In this document: positions 7,291 to 17,392 of the stretch, in pieces
How the letters are laid out: each line of letters begins with the position of its first letter
How positions within the stretch are numbered: the first letter of the stretch is position 1
Source: Bifidobacterium sp. ESL0775
GTDB lineage: Bacteria; Actinomycetota; Actinomycetes; Actinomycetales; Bifidobacteriaceae
Length of the DNA: 64,000 bases
NCBI RefSeq assembly: GCF_029395475.1
Contig: NZ_CP113917.1
Coordinates: forward strand, 1,488,001-1,552,000
Direction of reading: 5' to 3'
Notes under the pieces: generated by a model
The model's database searches: none
What the model was told of the DNA's origin: nothing
The model's input: only the letters and a program-made list of their open reading frames with translations
Translations under genes and position numbers: made by a program

Positions 7291-8988
7291 TCATCGCACA
7301 ATGCCGGCGTTGGGCCTGACCCATACCTTCATGTTCTGCGGCTCAAGCCCCGAAGAGTTCAAATGGGCGAGGGAGGCCGACTGGGATTGGTCCTCCCCTG
7401 ACTCGACCAGCCGCGCGCCCATGGCGATGTTCCTGCCGCCCTTCAACGTGAACATCACCGCGCCCTGGCCGATGTCCTTGGCAGCCACGTTCACCCCGGC
7501 ATTGGCCAGGATATCGATGTCCTTGTCGCCCGCCGGCTTGCCCGAGGCGTCATATCCCCGCAACGTCGCCTTGACAGGCGAACCGGAGGTATTCACCAGA
7601 GCGAGCGTCCCGTCGGTGTGGTCCGGCAGCACCAAGGCCGACTGCGCGAAGACGCTGGCCGGGCTGACATAGGCGAAATCGGTGTCGGAATCGATGTTTC
7701 TGGTCACTTTGGCCACCACATCCACCGGCTCGGCGGCACTGGCCTGCAGCCCGACAACATCCTGCGGGGCCTGACCCATATCCACCACCGCGACCTTGCC
7801 GGCGTCAAGATGCTGTGTCTTCGCCTGTGTGGCGCCTTTGCCGTCAACCCATGACAGGGAGAGGTCCGTGGAACGCCTGGCATGGGCCAGCACCTTCACC
7901 CCGTCGCCGGCGGAGAAGCCGGGCAGGTATTGCCGTCTCGACGAAGGACGCAGCGGGGTTGCGTAGTCGGAACCCATGGCGGACAGGCCGTTGAGCTCGA
8001 CGCTGCGCACGACGGCCGCGATCGGGGTCTCCTTGCTGGTGACCGTCACAAACAGGGCATCGTTGCCGGGAGCGGCCGCGGACAATTCCTGCGTGGCCTC
8101 GCCGTTGGCGCCGACATTGAGGATGTTGCCGGTGGAGAGCTGCAATGGGGTGCCATGCTTCGTGCTCCAGACCCGGATCTGCAACGACGTGGCCTTCGAG
8201 GAGAAGTTGGCGACGGACAGCTGCTGCGTGGATCCGGTGGTGGTGGGCCCCAGCAGGAAGTCCTGCTCGAGCGCTGGCGCCACGCAGGTCGAGGCCGACA
8301 ATCCCTTGAGATCGCCCTCGCTGGCCCAGGAGGCCACAGCCGCCGCAGCGCCCGTGCCGGATTTCGCCGCCAGCAAACGTGTCTCGAAGGCGCTCGACCC
8401 CTTGTCGGCGGAACCCGAATAGGTCTTGACGCTGGCCCCGCTGACGGTGTCGTCACCGGTGAGCTTCTTGTCATCCGCCTCGCTGCCATTGGTCACCGCG
8501 CTCACCGTCGCCTGGTAGACGGATCCGAAAGCCCCGTATCTCGCGGATGAGGCGACGTTGCCTTCGGAGGGCTGGAAGGCGCTGTCGCCGTATTTGCCGC
8601 TGTCCGAAAGCGCCATGCGCGAAGGGCAATAATAGGTGAGGTCGGTCTGGCTGACTGGTTTCGCCGTGGCGCTGGCGCCACCTTTGGCCGGATCCACCAG
8701 CCATTTCGGCAACGGCACAAGGACCACCGCGGCAATCAAGGCGACCAGCACCACAACGGTGATCACTCCCAAAACCACACGCCACACCATGCGGGAACGC
8801 GAGGCGCGGGCTTCCAACACCCCGGCCCCTTCAGGGCTTGCCTGCGATCCGGCTTCGGTTCCCTTGCCACCGCCCTGGGCGGTTTGCGCACCGGTTAAGG
8901 TCGCTGGCGGCGCCGGGACCGGCGGAACCGCGTGCCCACTGCCGTTGTCTTCCATACGTTCGTTCATCGTATCCCCGTTATCGTTCAT
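7291..8988 (-). CDS. DUF5719-like secreted/membrane-anchored protein
   Basis: A 565-residue protein. A Gly/Ala/Pro-rich cytosolic N-terminus of about 65 residues is followed by one transmembrane anchor (VVLGVITVVVLVALIAAVVL) and a large extracytoplasmic region rich in beta-strand-forming segments, with Ser, Thr, Gly and Ala prominent. It resembles the DUF5719 family that accompanies cell-wall glycosyltransferases in actinobacteria; the biochemical role is unknown. The start at 8988 overlaps the upstream glycosyltransferase stop as ATGA, strong evidence of translational coupling. An alternative ATG lies seven codons later. Confidence 0.75.
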   Translation of the reverse strand: MNDNGDTMNERMEDNGSGHAVPPVPAPPATLTGAQTAQGGGKGTEAGSQASPEGAGVLEARASRSRMVWRVVLGVITVVVLVALIAAVVLVPLPKWLVDPAKGGASATAKPVSQTDLTYYCPSRMALSDSGKYGDSAFQPSEGNVASSARYGAFGSVYQATVSAVTNGSEADDKKLTGDDTVSGASVKTYSGSADKGSSAFETRLLAAKSGTGAAAAVASWASEGDLKGLSASTCVAPALEQDFLLGPTTTGSTQQLSVANFSSKATSLQIRVWSTKHGTPLQLSTGNILNVGANGEATQELSAAAPGNDALFVTVTSKETPIAAVVRSVELNGLSAMGSDYATPLRPSSRRQYLPGFSAGDGVKVLAHARRSTDLSLSWVDGKGATQAKTQHLDAGKVAVVDMGQAPQDVVGLQASAAEPVDVVAKVTRNIDSDTDFAYVSPASVFAQSALVLPDHTDGTLALVNTSGSPVKATLRGYDASGKPAGDKDIDILANAGVNVAAKDIGQGAVMFTLKGGRNIAMGARLVESGEDQSQSASLAHLNSSGLEPQNMKVWVRPNAGIVR

Positions 8989-11900
8989 GCCTGTTCCTGC
9001 CCATAGCGCCGCGTCCTGGGTATCGCCACCAGGACATAGACCAACGTCACTATCGCCAGGCACCACAGCCACGCCTTGCGCCAGGCGCTGTGCTGCGCCG
9101 CGTCCTGCCCCTTGGTGGACACGCCCTGCTTGCCCTCGTCGACCTTGGTCAGCCGATAGTAGGTGCCGGACGGGCTGGTGACCATCGATTGCACCCCGTC
9201 GCTAGCGTTGATGTTGCTGATCAGGCGCAACGTGGCGTCCTTGTCCGCAGCCGTCTTATCGGCCGAGACATAGATGCCGCCGAAACCAAGCTTGGCTATC
9301 GAGTCGATGGCGTCGTCATCGCCATTGGAAAGCAGCACTGCGCTGGCATTGGCCAGAAGACCGACGGACACGTCATCGACGCCAGAGGCCTCCTGGGCCA
9401 TATACGCCGGCGAGACGTCGACCAAGTCCCCACGCCGCGAACGCATGACCGAAAAGTCGATGTGGTTGTCGCTTGTGGCCTCAAGCGCGAGGACGCGATG
9501 GCTGTCTTTGCCCTCAAGATAATCGGTGGCCACCATCGGCAAACCGCCTTCGCTGACATGGACATCGTTGCCCCGATACCATACGCCGAAGGCCCCGGCG
9601 CCGAGCGTGGCCGATGCCAAAACCGCAACCAAGACCACACGCCCGGCCTTGACCGCCACGCCTTTCACCTTGGCCGCGCCACTGGAAGCATCAAGGTTCT
9701 GCGCCTCCTGCTCGCCCTGGGAGACGCGCAGGGGGACGAAGCGCTTGACCGCCCCGCCGGCCACGATGCAGGAACAGGCGAGCAAGGCCATCAGGGCCAG
9801 CGCGACGCCCGGGAGCACCGATCCCGCGCCAACCGTACCACCTTGGACCACCACGCCAATGCGGCAGGCGGCCATGGAAAGCACCAGGCCGACAATGGCG
9901 ACGGCCCACATCATCCTTGTGGCGCGAAGCGCGAAAGGCAGCAGCAGCGCCAGCAACGCCAAGACCACGACGATGCCGAGCACCGCCGCCACCAGGACAT
10001 CAGGCCCCAACTGCCCGAAAGAACGTGTCTGCGCATCCGCGCCCGCGGAAAGGCCGAAGGCACGCGCGACGACCTGCGCGAACGAGAGCGAATCCGGCGC
10101 GGTCAAGGGTGTCGGGGCAAGCACATCGGCGAAGAACTGGCGCCACGCGCCCTGCGTGGCGTAATGGACGCCGTCAACAATCGTGGGCGCGAGCACGGCG
10201 AGGGTCGGCAGGGGAATCAGCAACAGCATGGTGCGGTGCGAGCGCACCACGACAAGGAACAGGGCCAGGCAGACGATCAGCGCGAGCGCCAGCTGCGGCT
10301 CACAGGCCGTGACCACGGCGAAGCAGAGCGCGGCGCATGCGGCGGCCTGGACGGAAGGATGGGGCCGCACCATATCCTCGGTGTTATACATCCCAACGGC
10401 CCTGAACGTGAAGGCGAACGCCGCGGGCAGGAACACCATGGCCATGAGCAATGGCAGATTGGCGTCGCCGAACGCCCCGAAAGCAAGCGCGAAGGCGACC
10501 CACAGCAGGCCGGTGACGACACGCACCGGATCGGAACGGGTGAAGACGCCCGCGAAAGCCCAAAACGCCAATGCCATCGCCGGAGCCGCCAGGAAGAACA
10601 TCAACGACAAGGCAACAGCCGGATGGCCCAATGTGAACACCGAAGCCACCAGCCAGACCATGAGCCAAGGGGCTGGAGGAACGGCGATGCCGACGCCGAC
10701 GCCAAAGGCCCAGGGCGTGCTCGCCGCGGAAAGTAACGTGCTGAAATTCGCGGCGCTGGGAATCAGCATGGATGAATAGGGGCTGCCGCCGCCCCAGACC
10801 TTGCGGAACACCTCCCATTGGAACGCCACGACCGCCGCGAAAGCGACCAGGGCCATCACTGTGGCGGCACCGAAACGGCGAATCGCGCGCGTGCGCAGAT
10901 GGCTCTTGGCCAGAGGGCTCAGCAACACGGTATGTTGCTGGCTGTCGAACGCATTGCGACGTTTGCGCCACTGCCCTATCTGCCGGCGGTCGGCGGAAAG
11001 CAGATCCGAGGAGACCGAAGCGGCCCCATGCCGGCGTGGCTGCTGGCGGCGGGCGTGGATCATCCCCGGCAACGAGCCGAACACCCTCCATGGCAGGCAC
11101 AGCACACACCACGCCCGCCACGGGCGCTTGGCGACAAGCGCGCCGATGGCATGCCAGAGCGCCCGGAACAGGTTCGCTATCCACAGCAATGGCCAGAAAA
11201 GCGTGCGGATATCCGTGTAATAGTATTTCTGCGCCGCATCGAGGACCGGCATGGTGGTATCCAGCGGAGCGTCCTCGTCAACAGGCTCGCCCGCCCTGGT
11301 CCGGATGCCCTCGAAACGCGCCCTGCGATGGGCGATATGGGCCTGGGGCACCACGATGACGCGGCCGCCGGACTCGCAGATGCGCCGCGAGAAATCGGCG
11401 CCCTCGGCGAATGTGGTGAACCACCGGTTGATGTCCCCCACCTCCTTGGTGGTCGGCAGAGGCAGCAACGCACCGGCCAACGAGACCGCGAACACATCGC
11501 TGCGCCCGTCATATTGCTCCTGGTCGGGTTCGCCTTCCACGACGAGGCTTTCCAGACGGTGCTTGCCCGCGTAGGCGCCGACGTTGTGCAGGGCGGTGCC
11601 GCCCCAATCCAGCTGCTTGGCGCCGATCAGCGAGACGGTGGGCGTGTTGTGCCAGGTCTCCACCAATGACTCAAGGCAGGACTGGCCCACAGGCCTGGAA
11701 TCGTCATGCAGCAGCCACAGCGCACGCACCGAGGCGGGAAGGCTGGCGTAATGGAGCCCTTTGCCCACGGCGTCGGAAAACGAGGTGGCTCCCGAGGCAC
11801 GAACCAACTGGACATCGACACGTTCAGGGGGTTCCGGCGCCAGTTGCTCGGCGGCGCCGTGCCCAAGCTCAGGCAACGAGGAGACGGCGAAGCCGGTGCG

Positions 11901-12125
11901 CATCGGCTGGGATGTGCCACCGGTGCAATCGGCGATGACGATGGTGCGCGGCAGCACCTTCTGGCTCAACAAGGCGTGCAAGGTCGCGGGGAAGAAACGG
12001 ACATCACGCTCCACGGTCACGATGGCGGCGATGCTGCGGTCGACCGTCTGTCCGGGGATATGGGGCCGCTCACCGACCACTCCGGCCACAATCCGTTGAA
12101 TATCGACACTGCCGTTGGAACTCAT
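8985..12125 (-). CDS. Large membrane glycosyltransferase, GT2-like N-terminal domain
   Basis: About 1046 residues. The first 330 form a GT-A type glycosyltransferase-like domain (IAAIVTVERDVRFFPATL, then WLLHDDSRP, which fits a DxD-like metal site, and GADFSRRI). After an Arg-rich linker come a dozen or so hydrophobic helices, then an extracytoplasmic C-terminal domain and a last helix near the C-terminus. Such proteins probably move sugars onto wall polysaccharide or a lipid-linked intermediate; donor and acceptor are unknown. A GTG two codons upstream (12131) is an alternative start; neither has a good ribosome site. It is coupled to the DUF5719 gene and divergent from the first LCP gene. 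Confidence 0.82.
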   Translation of the reverse strand: MSSNGSVDIQRIVAGVVGERPHIPGQTVDRSIAAIVTVERDVRFFPATLHALLSQKVLPRTIVIADCTGGTSQPMRTGFAVSSLPELGHGAAEQLAPEPPERVDVQLVRASGATSFSDAVGKGLHYASLPASVRALWLLHDDSRPVGQSCLESLVETWHNTPTVSLIGAKQLDWGGTALHNVGAYAGKHRLESLVVEGEPDQEQYDGRSDVFAVSLAGALLPLPTTKEVGDINRWFTTFAEGADFSRRICESGGRVIVVPQAHIAHRRARFEGIRTRAGEPVDEDAPLDTTMPVLDAAQKYYYTDIRTLFWPLLWIANLFRALWHAIGALVAKRPWRAWCVLCLPWRVFGSLPGMIHARRQQPRRHGAASVSSDLLSADRRQIGQWRKRRNAFDSQQHTVLLSPLAKSHLRTRAIRRFGAATVMALVAFAAVVAFQWEVFRKVWGGGSPYSSMLIPSAANFSTLLSAASTPWAFGVGVGIAVPPAPWLMVWLVASVFTLGHPAVALSLMFFLAAPAMALAFWAFAGVFTRSDPVRVVTGLLWVAFALAFGAFGDANLPLLMAMVFLPAAFAFTFRAVGMYNTEDMVRPHPSVQAAACAALCFAVVTACEPQLALALIVCLALFLVVVRSHRTMLLLIPLPTLAVLAPTIVDGVHYATQGAWRQFFADVLAPTPLTAPDSLSFAQVVARAFGLSAGADAQTRSFGQLGPDVLVAAVLGIVVVLALLALLLPFALRATRMMWAVAIVGLVLSMAACRIGVVVQGGTVGAGSVLPGVALALMALLACSCIVAGGAVKRFVPLRVSQGEQEAQNLDASSGAAKVKGVAVKAGRVVLVAVLASATLGAGAFGVWYRGNDVHVSEGGLPMVATDYLEGKDSHRVLALEATSDNHIDFSVMRSRRGDLVDVSPAYMAQEASGVDDVSVGLLANASAVLLSNGDDDAIDSIAKLGFGGIYVSADKTAADKDATLRLISNINASDGVQSMVTSPSGTYYRLTKVDEGKQGVSTKGQDAAQHSAWRKAWLWCLAIVTLVYVLVAIPRTRRYGQEQA

Positions 12126-12332
12126 GCTCACCAGTGTAGACGAAGGCCTCGCTAGCCCGGCAACACAACCCAGTCACCACACAATCAGGCGTTGCATTGT
12201 GAAATCCGCCTGGTACCATCTATACAGGAAAAATTCAGCCACTAGGTTTACAATGCCCTCTGTAGAACAGTGACGGTAATATTCCCGCAGCGGTCTTTAA
12301 GGCTTTGGCTCGGGTAAGCAGAAAGGCGAGAT

Positions 12333-13718
12333 ATGGCTTCACACCGTATCAAAGACCTCCAGATACCTAATCTCGGTGGATGGCACACCCCCAAACCCAT
12401 GCATGGCACCACTTATATGGTTCGCCACCGGGTGCGCAGCGCCATCGTCATGACCGTGGTCGGTATTTTGGTGTTCGTCTCGACCGCCGTCGGCGTCGCC
12501 GCCTTCGCCTTGGCCCACGCCCCCAAAACCGTCAAAGTCATCCGCCAGCATGGAGCCCCCGCCGAGAAACTCGTCGACCCCAATGCGGGCAAGCCCATCG
12601 AGTTCCTTGTTCTGGGACAGGACACCCGAGACGGCGGCGATAACGCCGCGCTTGGCGGTACCCACGATGAAGGCGAGCACAACGCCGACACTTCCATGGT
12701 GGTCCAGATCAGCGCCGACCGCTCCTATATCAACCTTGTCTCCATCCCCCGCGATTCCCTGGTCAACGCCCCCAGCTGCCAGACGTCCAAAGGCACCGTC
12801 CCCGCGCGGCACAACGTGATGTTCAACTCCATCTTTGCCACCGGCTGGAACGTGGGTGGCGACCTCGCCAGCGCGGCGAGCTGTACCATGAACGCCGTCA
12901 ACGCTTTGACCGGCCTTAAACTCGAGCATTTCATCGTGGTCGATTTTCAAGGCCTTCAGGGCATGATCAACGCCATCGGCGGGGTCAACGTATGCCTGCC
13001 CACGGATATGAAGGACAATTACACCGGTCTTGACTTGAAGCAAGGTCTCCAGCATCTCGACGGCACGCAGGCCACCGAATACGCGCGTATGCGCCATGGC
13101 ACCGGCACCGACGGCAGCGACATCATGCGCGCCGCACGCCAGCAATACCTGGTCAAGGAGATACTCAGCGAAGCGTTGTCGAAGAACCTGCTGACCAACA
13201 GCCAGCAACTCTACCGCCTTGCCCATGAGGCCTTGAAATCCCTGAACATCTCCAGCGGACTCTCCAACGCCACCACGCTGGCGGGTCTGGCCTTGAGCCT
13301 GCACAGCCTCAAAACCGACCACATCTACGCGCGCACCATCCCCGTCGTGCCGGCGCCAAGCGACCCCAACAACCGCGTGGTCTGGGCCAGCAATGCCGAT
13401 GAGGTCTGGAGCGTGTTGCGCGAATACAAGCCGTTGACCCAACAGGACATGTCCTCCAGCCAGGGCGACGACAACCAAAGCTCGAACTCCACGAGTCAAG
13501 GAACCACTGGCCAGAACCAGACCCAGCCGCAACAAGGCGCACCCGATCCAGTGACCGGCCTGATCACCACCTCCGACGGCAGATTGATCGATCCGGCCAC
13601 CGGAGGAACCGTTGACAAGAAAAACGGCATGATCCGTGATCCCAAGACGGGCCAGTACATGGGTGTCGCCAACCAGTACCTCAACGCAACCGTATGTGCG
13701 GTTCCTGCGCAGAAGTAG
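12333..13718 (+). CDS. LytR-CpsA-Psr (LCP) family cell-wall ligase
   Basis: LCP proteins transfer lipid-linked glycopolymers to peptidoglycan outside the membrane. This 461-residue protein has a short cytosolic N-terminus, a transmembrane anchor (about 35-60) and an LCP catalytic domain with FLVLGQDTRDGG, NLVSIPRDSLV, FIVVDFQGLQGMINAIGGV and EYARMRHG; the conserved acidic and arginine residues are present. A Ser/Gln/Asn-rich linker leads to a C-terminal segment with DPVTGLITTSDGRL and DPATGG, possibly a small repeat-type wall-binding motif. AAAGGCGAG precedes the start. A second LCP gene follows 67 bases downstream. Confidence 0.9.
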   Translation: MASHRIKDLQIPNLGGWHTPKPMHGTTYMVRHRVRSAIVMTVVGILVFVSTAVGVAAFALAHAPKTVKVIRQHGAPAEKLVDPNAGKPIEFLVLGQDTRDGGDNAALGGTHDEGEHNADTSMVVQISADRSYINLVSIPRDSLVNAPSCQTSKGTVPARHNVMFNSIFATGWNVGGDLASAASCTMNAVNALTGLKLEHFIVVDFQGLQGMINAIGGVNVCLPTDMKDNYTGLDLKQGLQHLDGTQATEYARMRHGTGTDGSDIMRAARQQYLVKEILSEALSKNLLTNSQQLYRLAHEALKSLNISSGLSNATTLAGLALSLHSLKTDHIYARTIPVVPAPSDPNNRVVWASNADEVWSVLREYKPLTQQDMSSSQGDDNQSSNSTSQGTTGQNQTQPQQGAPDPVTGLITTSDGRLIDPATGGTVDKKNGMIRDPKTGQYMGVANQYLNATVCAVPAQK

Positions 13719-13785
13719 GGCAATCTTCCCTCCTGATGGCTTTGCCACGAGTAAAAGTAGTAAAGGCTTAGCGACAGGGGGTCAT

Positions 13786-15102
13786 ATGGTCAAGCAGTCA
13801 GGCGGATACGACGCACAGGGCAATCCCCCGAGCTTCATGCCATCCGGCGCGCATAGACGTCCCGATACCGGGCGTGTGCCGGCCGCCAATGACCCATCCG
13901 TGCCCCCTGCCTTTTCTCCCAACGCGGCACGCAAGAGGAGAAACCCTCGCCAATCCCAACCTGCCGGGATTTCGGCTCCAGCGTCCCAGGCACGCTCGCC
14001 GCGCCAGAGTGCCGGTTCCTCCCGCGTCGCCTCGCCCGTGCGCGCCTATTCCCAATATGACGGACAGGGATATCAGCCGGGCAGGCCGCCCCGGAGGCCC
14101 AATCGGGGCGATGCCCCGGGATTCGCCAATGCGGCCGCGAAACCACGTAAAAAGCACCATTGGGTGCTGACCACCCTGCTGGTCATCGTATTGGCCATCG
14201 TCCTGGCGCTGTTCGGTTGCTGGAACTGGGCCAACGCCCAATTGGACAAGGCCGATTGGCTGACCGGCAAAGCCGACACGGACGGCGCCTCATGGCTCAT
14301 CCTCGGCTCCGACGAACGCGACGATTCCGGGGTCGGCGGCAGCGTCGAGGACACCCCCGGCTTCCGCACCGACACCATCCTCGTGCTCACCAAACCCGCC
14401 CACGGCAACTCCTCACTGATCTCGATCCCGCGCGACTCGCTGGTCAAGGTCGGCGGCACCAACATGAAGATCAACGCCGTCGCCGAGACGCAAAGCAAGA
14501 AAACGCTGACCGGCGAGGTCGAGGACATCACCGGCAAGAAGATCGACCATGTCGCCGAAATCAAGTTCAACGGCCTGACCAAGGTGGTCGACGCCTTGGG
14601 CGGGGTCAACCTCTGCTACGACAGCACCGTCAACGACTGGCGTTCGGGCCTGAACTGGCAGGCGGGCTGCCACGTGGCCGACGGGGCCACCGCGCTGGCC
14701 TTCTCCCGCATGCGCTACTCCGACCCGAAAGGCGATTTCGGCCGTGCGGAACGCCAGCGCCAAGTCATCGGGGCCATCATGGGCAAAGCCTTCTCTAGCG
14801 AGACCATGAAAAGCCCGAAGAAGCTCCAGCAGGTCGCCAAGGCCGCCCTTTCCTCCATCGAGGTCGACAAGAAGACGAATCCGCTGACCTTGGCGTCGAT
14901 GGCGATGGCGTTCAAGGCCGCCACCGGGAAGCTCGGCATCTCCGGTTCCGTCTATTGGACGGACCCCAACCACTATGTGCGCGGTGTCGGCTCCACGGTG
15001 CTGCTGGACGATTCGAAGAACCTCGAGCTCTTCGATGAGCTTTCCGCCGGAACCCACGCGCCAGGAACCGTCGGCACCTTGGCCGAAACCGTCTCCCAAT
15101 GA
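13786..15102 (+). CDS. Second LytR-CpsA-Psr (LCP) family protein
   Basis: A 438-residue LCP protein. An unusually long cytosolic N-terminus (about 120 residues, rich in Pro, Ser, Arg and Gln) precedes the transmembrane anchor (WVLTTLLVIVLAIVLALFGC). The catalytic domain shows WLILGSDERDDSG, LISIPRDSLVKV, AEIKFNGLTKVVDALGGV and AFSRMRYSDP. The ATG at 13786 is preceded by AGGGGG; the frame is open further upstream into the previous gene, but that part is a shadow. Its position after the first LCP gene suggests co-expression and overlapping or successive ligation roles in wall-polymer attachment. Confidence 0.9.
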   Translation: MVKQSGGYDAQGNPPSFMPSGAHRRPDTGRVPAANDPSVPPAFSPNAARKRRNPRQSQPAGISAPASQARSPRQSAGSSRVASPVRAYSQYDGQGYQPGRPPRRPNRGDAPGFANAAAKPRKKHHWVLTTLLVIVLAIVLALFGCWNWANAQLDKADWLTGKADTDGASWLILGSDERDDSGVGGSVEDTPGFRTDTILVLTKPAHGNSSLISIPRDSLVKVGGTNMKINAVAETQSKKTLTGEVEDITGKKIDHVAEIKFNGLTKVVDALGGVNLCYDSTVNDWRSGLNWQAGCHVADGATALAFSRMRYSDPKGDFGRAERQRQVIGAIMGKAFSSETMKSPKKLQQVAKAALSSIEVDKKTNPLTLASMAMAFKAATGKLGISGSVYWTDPNHYVRGVGSTVLLDDSKNLELFDELSAGTHAPGTVGTLAETVSQ

Positions 15103-15323
15103 TTTGAGACCACGAAGCCGCTGAACATCGTATCGGTTTGGTGCATCTCATTTCGTCTGGCATCAACGCGCCGGGCGATGCCGATGAGGCGAAGGACGCT
15201 CCCCATTGCCGTACGAAATGGAATTCGGGTATTTTTCTGGCAAAAACCCTTGAAAAAATATCCGTTTCGTGGTTATCTAAGAAGTGGAATCCAGTGATGA
15301 CAACAGGAAGGTCGTTTGCTTCT

Positions 15324-15602
15324 ATGAGTAATGCTTTTGATTGGCGCGCCAAGGCGGCTTGCCGCGACAAGGACCCCGAGCTCTTCTTCCCCGTGGGCAA
15401 CACCGGCGCCGCCTACCAGCAGATCGAGGAGGCCAAGGCCATCTGCCGCACGTGCAAGGTCATCGACGCGTGCCTCAAGTGCGCGCTTGACACCAACCAG
15501 GATTACGGCGTCTGGGGAGGCTTGAGCGAGGATGAGCGCCGCGCCTTGAAGCGCCGCGCCATGCGTGCCCGCCGCAGCCAGAACATGCAGATGCAGGTCT
15601 GA
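15324..15602 (+). CDS. whiB1: WhiB1-type iron-sulfur transcription factor
   Basis: A 92-residue Wbl protein. Four cysteines at 13, 41, 44 and 50 give the C-Xn-C-X2-C-X5-C pattern that holds a [4Fe-4S] cluster; a fifth (Cys53) is extra. The DPELFFPVGN segment, the GVWGG turn and the basic SEDERRALKRR tail match mycobacterial WhiB1, which binds the sigma factor and responds to nitric oxide. The ATG at 15324 is used because AGGAAGG lies about 12 bases upstream; an ATG at 15297 would add nine residues. The gene is convergent with a PdtaS-like kinase, the same pairing as Rv3219/Rv3220c in Mycobacterium tuberculosis. Confidence 0.9.
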   Translation: MSNAFDWRAKAACRDKDPELFFPVGNTGAAYQQIEEAKAICRTCKVIDACLKCALDTNQDYGVWGGLSEDERRALKRRAMRARRSQNMQMQV

Positions 15603-15680
15603 ACGCTTTTAGCGTTGGCCACGCGTACGTCAAAGTGCCTGGCCGGCGGATTGACAGAATGGGTTCTGTCTTGGTTTTAT

Positions 15681-15720
15681 AAAAATCCCTTCCGGTTTGT
15701 GGTAATCGGAAGGGATTTTT
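15681..15720. terminator. Bidirectional terminator between whiB1 and pdtaS
   Basis: Perfect 14-bp stem (AAAAATCCCTTCCG and its complement) with a 12-base loop. A-tract on one side and T-tract on the other make it functional in both directions between convergent genes. Confidence 0.9.
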
Positions 15721-15832
15721 ATATGGTAATCGTTGAATACGGACTGCTTATCCATCCATGAAAGGCATCAGCGGGAAACGTACCATCCCTGATTTCCCGT
15801 CATCGATATGGATGCCCCTGTCTTGACGGCGA

Positions 15833-17335
15833 TCAGTATTCCGCCTCGTCGCCTTCCTGCGCGGCCCGCAGGTTGATGTCGAGGATGACCCTCGTGCCGC
15901 CGCCGTGGCGGTCGTCCCAGCGCACGGTGCCGTTGAAGTCGTTGGTCACGAACGTGTTGATGATCTGCGTGCCCAGCCCGGAACCCGAGGAACGGGCCAT
16001 GCCGTTGTCCTCCTCGGCGGCCAGGCCGGAGCCGTCGTCTTCGACCACCACGTTCAAGTGATTACCGCTGCGGCCCACGGAAATGGTGATGTTGCCTTCC
16101 TTGCGGCCTTCGAAGCCGTGCTCCACCGCGTTGGTGATGAGCTCGGTCAACACCAGCGAAAGCGGCGTGGCGTCCTGCGCCGGCATCATGCCGAACTTGC
16201 CAATGTAGCGGATGTGGATGTGCTGGTCGTCCATCGTGGCCAGGTCAACGCTCATCTTCAAAAGATTGGAGATCACGGCGTCGTAGTCGACGATCTCGTT
16301 GACGGTCTGGCTCAGGCCCTCATGCACGGTGGCGATGGTCTGGATGCGCCGTTGCGCCTCCTTGAGCTCGGTTTTCACCTCCTGCGATTTGGTCTTTCTC
16401 GCCTGCAGGCGGAGCAATGCAGACACTGTCTGGAGATTGTTCTTGACCCTGTGGTGGATTTCGGAGATGGTGGCGTCCTTCGTTTGTAGTTCCTGTTCAC
16501 GGCGGCGCAGTTCCGTGACATCGCGGCAAAGCACGATGGCGCCGGCGCGTCCTGTCTCGTTGTAGAGCGGCAGCGAATGCATCGAGACCATGGAGTTGTT
16601 GGCGTCGAGCTCGCAATCGGCGGCCGCTTTGCCGCTCAGGACCAGCGGCAGGGTCTCGGGGACCGGGTCGTTGGGATGGAGTAATTGCGTTCCTATTTCA
16701 CTCAGGTAATGTCCTTCCATTTGGGTGATGGCGCCAAGCCTGCGGAAGCAGCTGATGGCGTTGGGCGCGGCGTATTTGACGATGCCGGTGGGGCCGAGGA
16801 TGATGAAACCGTCGGAGACCCTGGCGTTGTGCCGTTGGCTCATGATCGCGTCGTGATAGGGGAACTGGCCGCGTGGGATCATCTCGAAGAGCATCTTGCC
16901 GGCGTTGATGCTTTCGGATTCGTAGCGGCCGTTGGATTCGCGCGTGGACATGTTGGTCTCGCGCACCACCACGCCCAGTGTCTTGTTGCCGCAGCGCACC
17001 GGGGCGTAGACGTTGCAGACGCTCGATTTGCCGACCTGGTGCAGCGTCGTGGTGTGCAGCACGCCTTTGGCGTTCATCGCGGTGTCGATCTCGTCGACGA
17101 GGTTTTCGGAGACCTCATGCCCGACGACATCGTCACTGCGCATCGTCATCACGGTGGAGGGGCGGCACTGCTCGGCGACTATGTATTTGCCGTCATCACG
17201 CTTCAGCACCAGAAGCAGGTCGGCGAAGCTCAGATCGGCGATAACCTGCCAGTCCGCCACCAACAAATGAAGCCATTCACGATCGCCGGCGTCGAAATCT
17301 GATTGCGCGGCGAGAATCTCATCAAAATCAGCCAT
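15833..17335 (-). CDS. pdtaS: PdtaS-like cytosolic sensor histidine kinase (HisKA_2)
   Basis: A 500-residue kinase without membrane segments. It has an N-terminal GAF-like domain (about 1-140), a PAS domain (about 170-275), a HisKA_2 dimerisation helix with SEIHHRVKNNLQTVSALL (likely phosphoacceptor His295) and a HATPase domain with N-box ELITNAVEHGFEG and VVEDDGSGL. This layout matches mycobacterial PdtaS, which phosphorylates the RNA-binding ANTAR regulator PdtaR; no PdtaR gene is in this window. Cys107 and Cys115 in the GAF region may be worth comparing with redox or metal sensing reported in the family. Confidence 0.88.
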   Translation of the reverse strand: MADFDEILAAQSDFDAGDREWLHLLVADWQVIADLSFADLLLVLKRDDGKYIVAEQCRPSTVMTMRSDDVVGHEVSENLVDEIDTAMNAKGVLHTTTLHQVGKSSVCNVYAPVRCGNKTLGVVVRETNMSTRESNGRYESESINAGKMLFEMIPRGQFPYHDAIMSQRHNARVSDGFIILGPTGIVKYAAPNAISCFRRLGAITQMEGHYLSEIGTQLLHPNDPVPETLPLVLSGKAAADCELDANNSMVSMHSLPLYNETGRAGAIVLCRDVTELRRREQELQTKDATISEIHHRVKNNLQTVSALLRLQARKTKSQEVKTELKEAQRRIQTIATVHEGLSQTVNEIVDYDAVISNLLKMSVDLATMDDQHIHIRYIGKFGMMPAQDATPLSLVLTELITNAVEHGFEGRKEGNITISVGRSGNHLNVVVEDDGSGLAAEEDNGMARSSGSGLGTQIINTFVTNDFNGTVRWDDRHGGGTRVILDINLRAAQEGDEAEY

Positions 17336-17392
17336 ACTTCAATGATACATGGTCGATTCCACGAGTGTCGCGCATGGCTTGAAGATGTCATC

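Noticed and set aside
8838..10736. Plus-strand open frame opposite the glycosyltransferase
   Set aside because: Composition is Arg/His/Gln-rich as expected from antisense of hydrophobic helices; no start signal.
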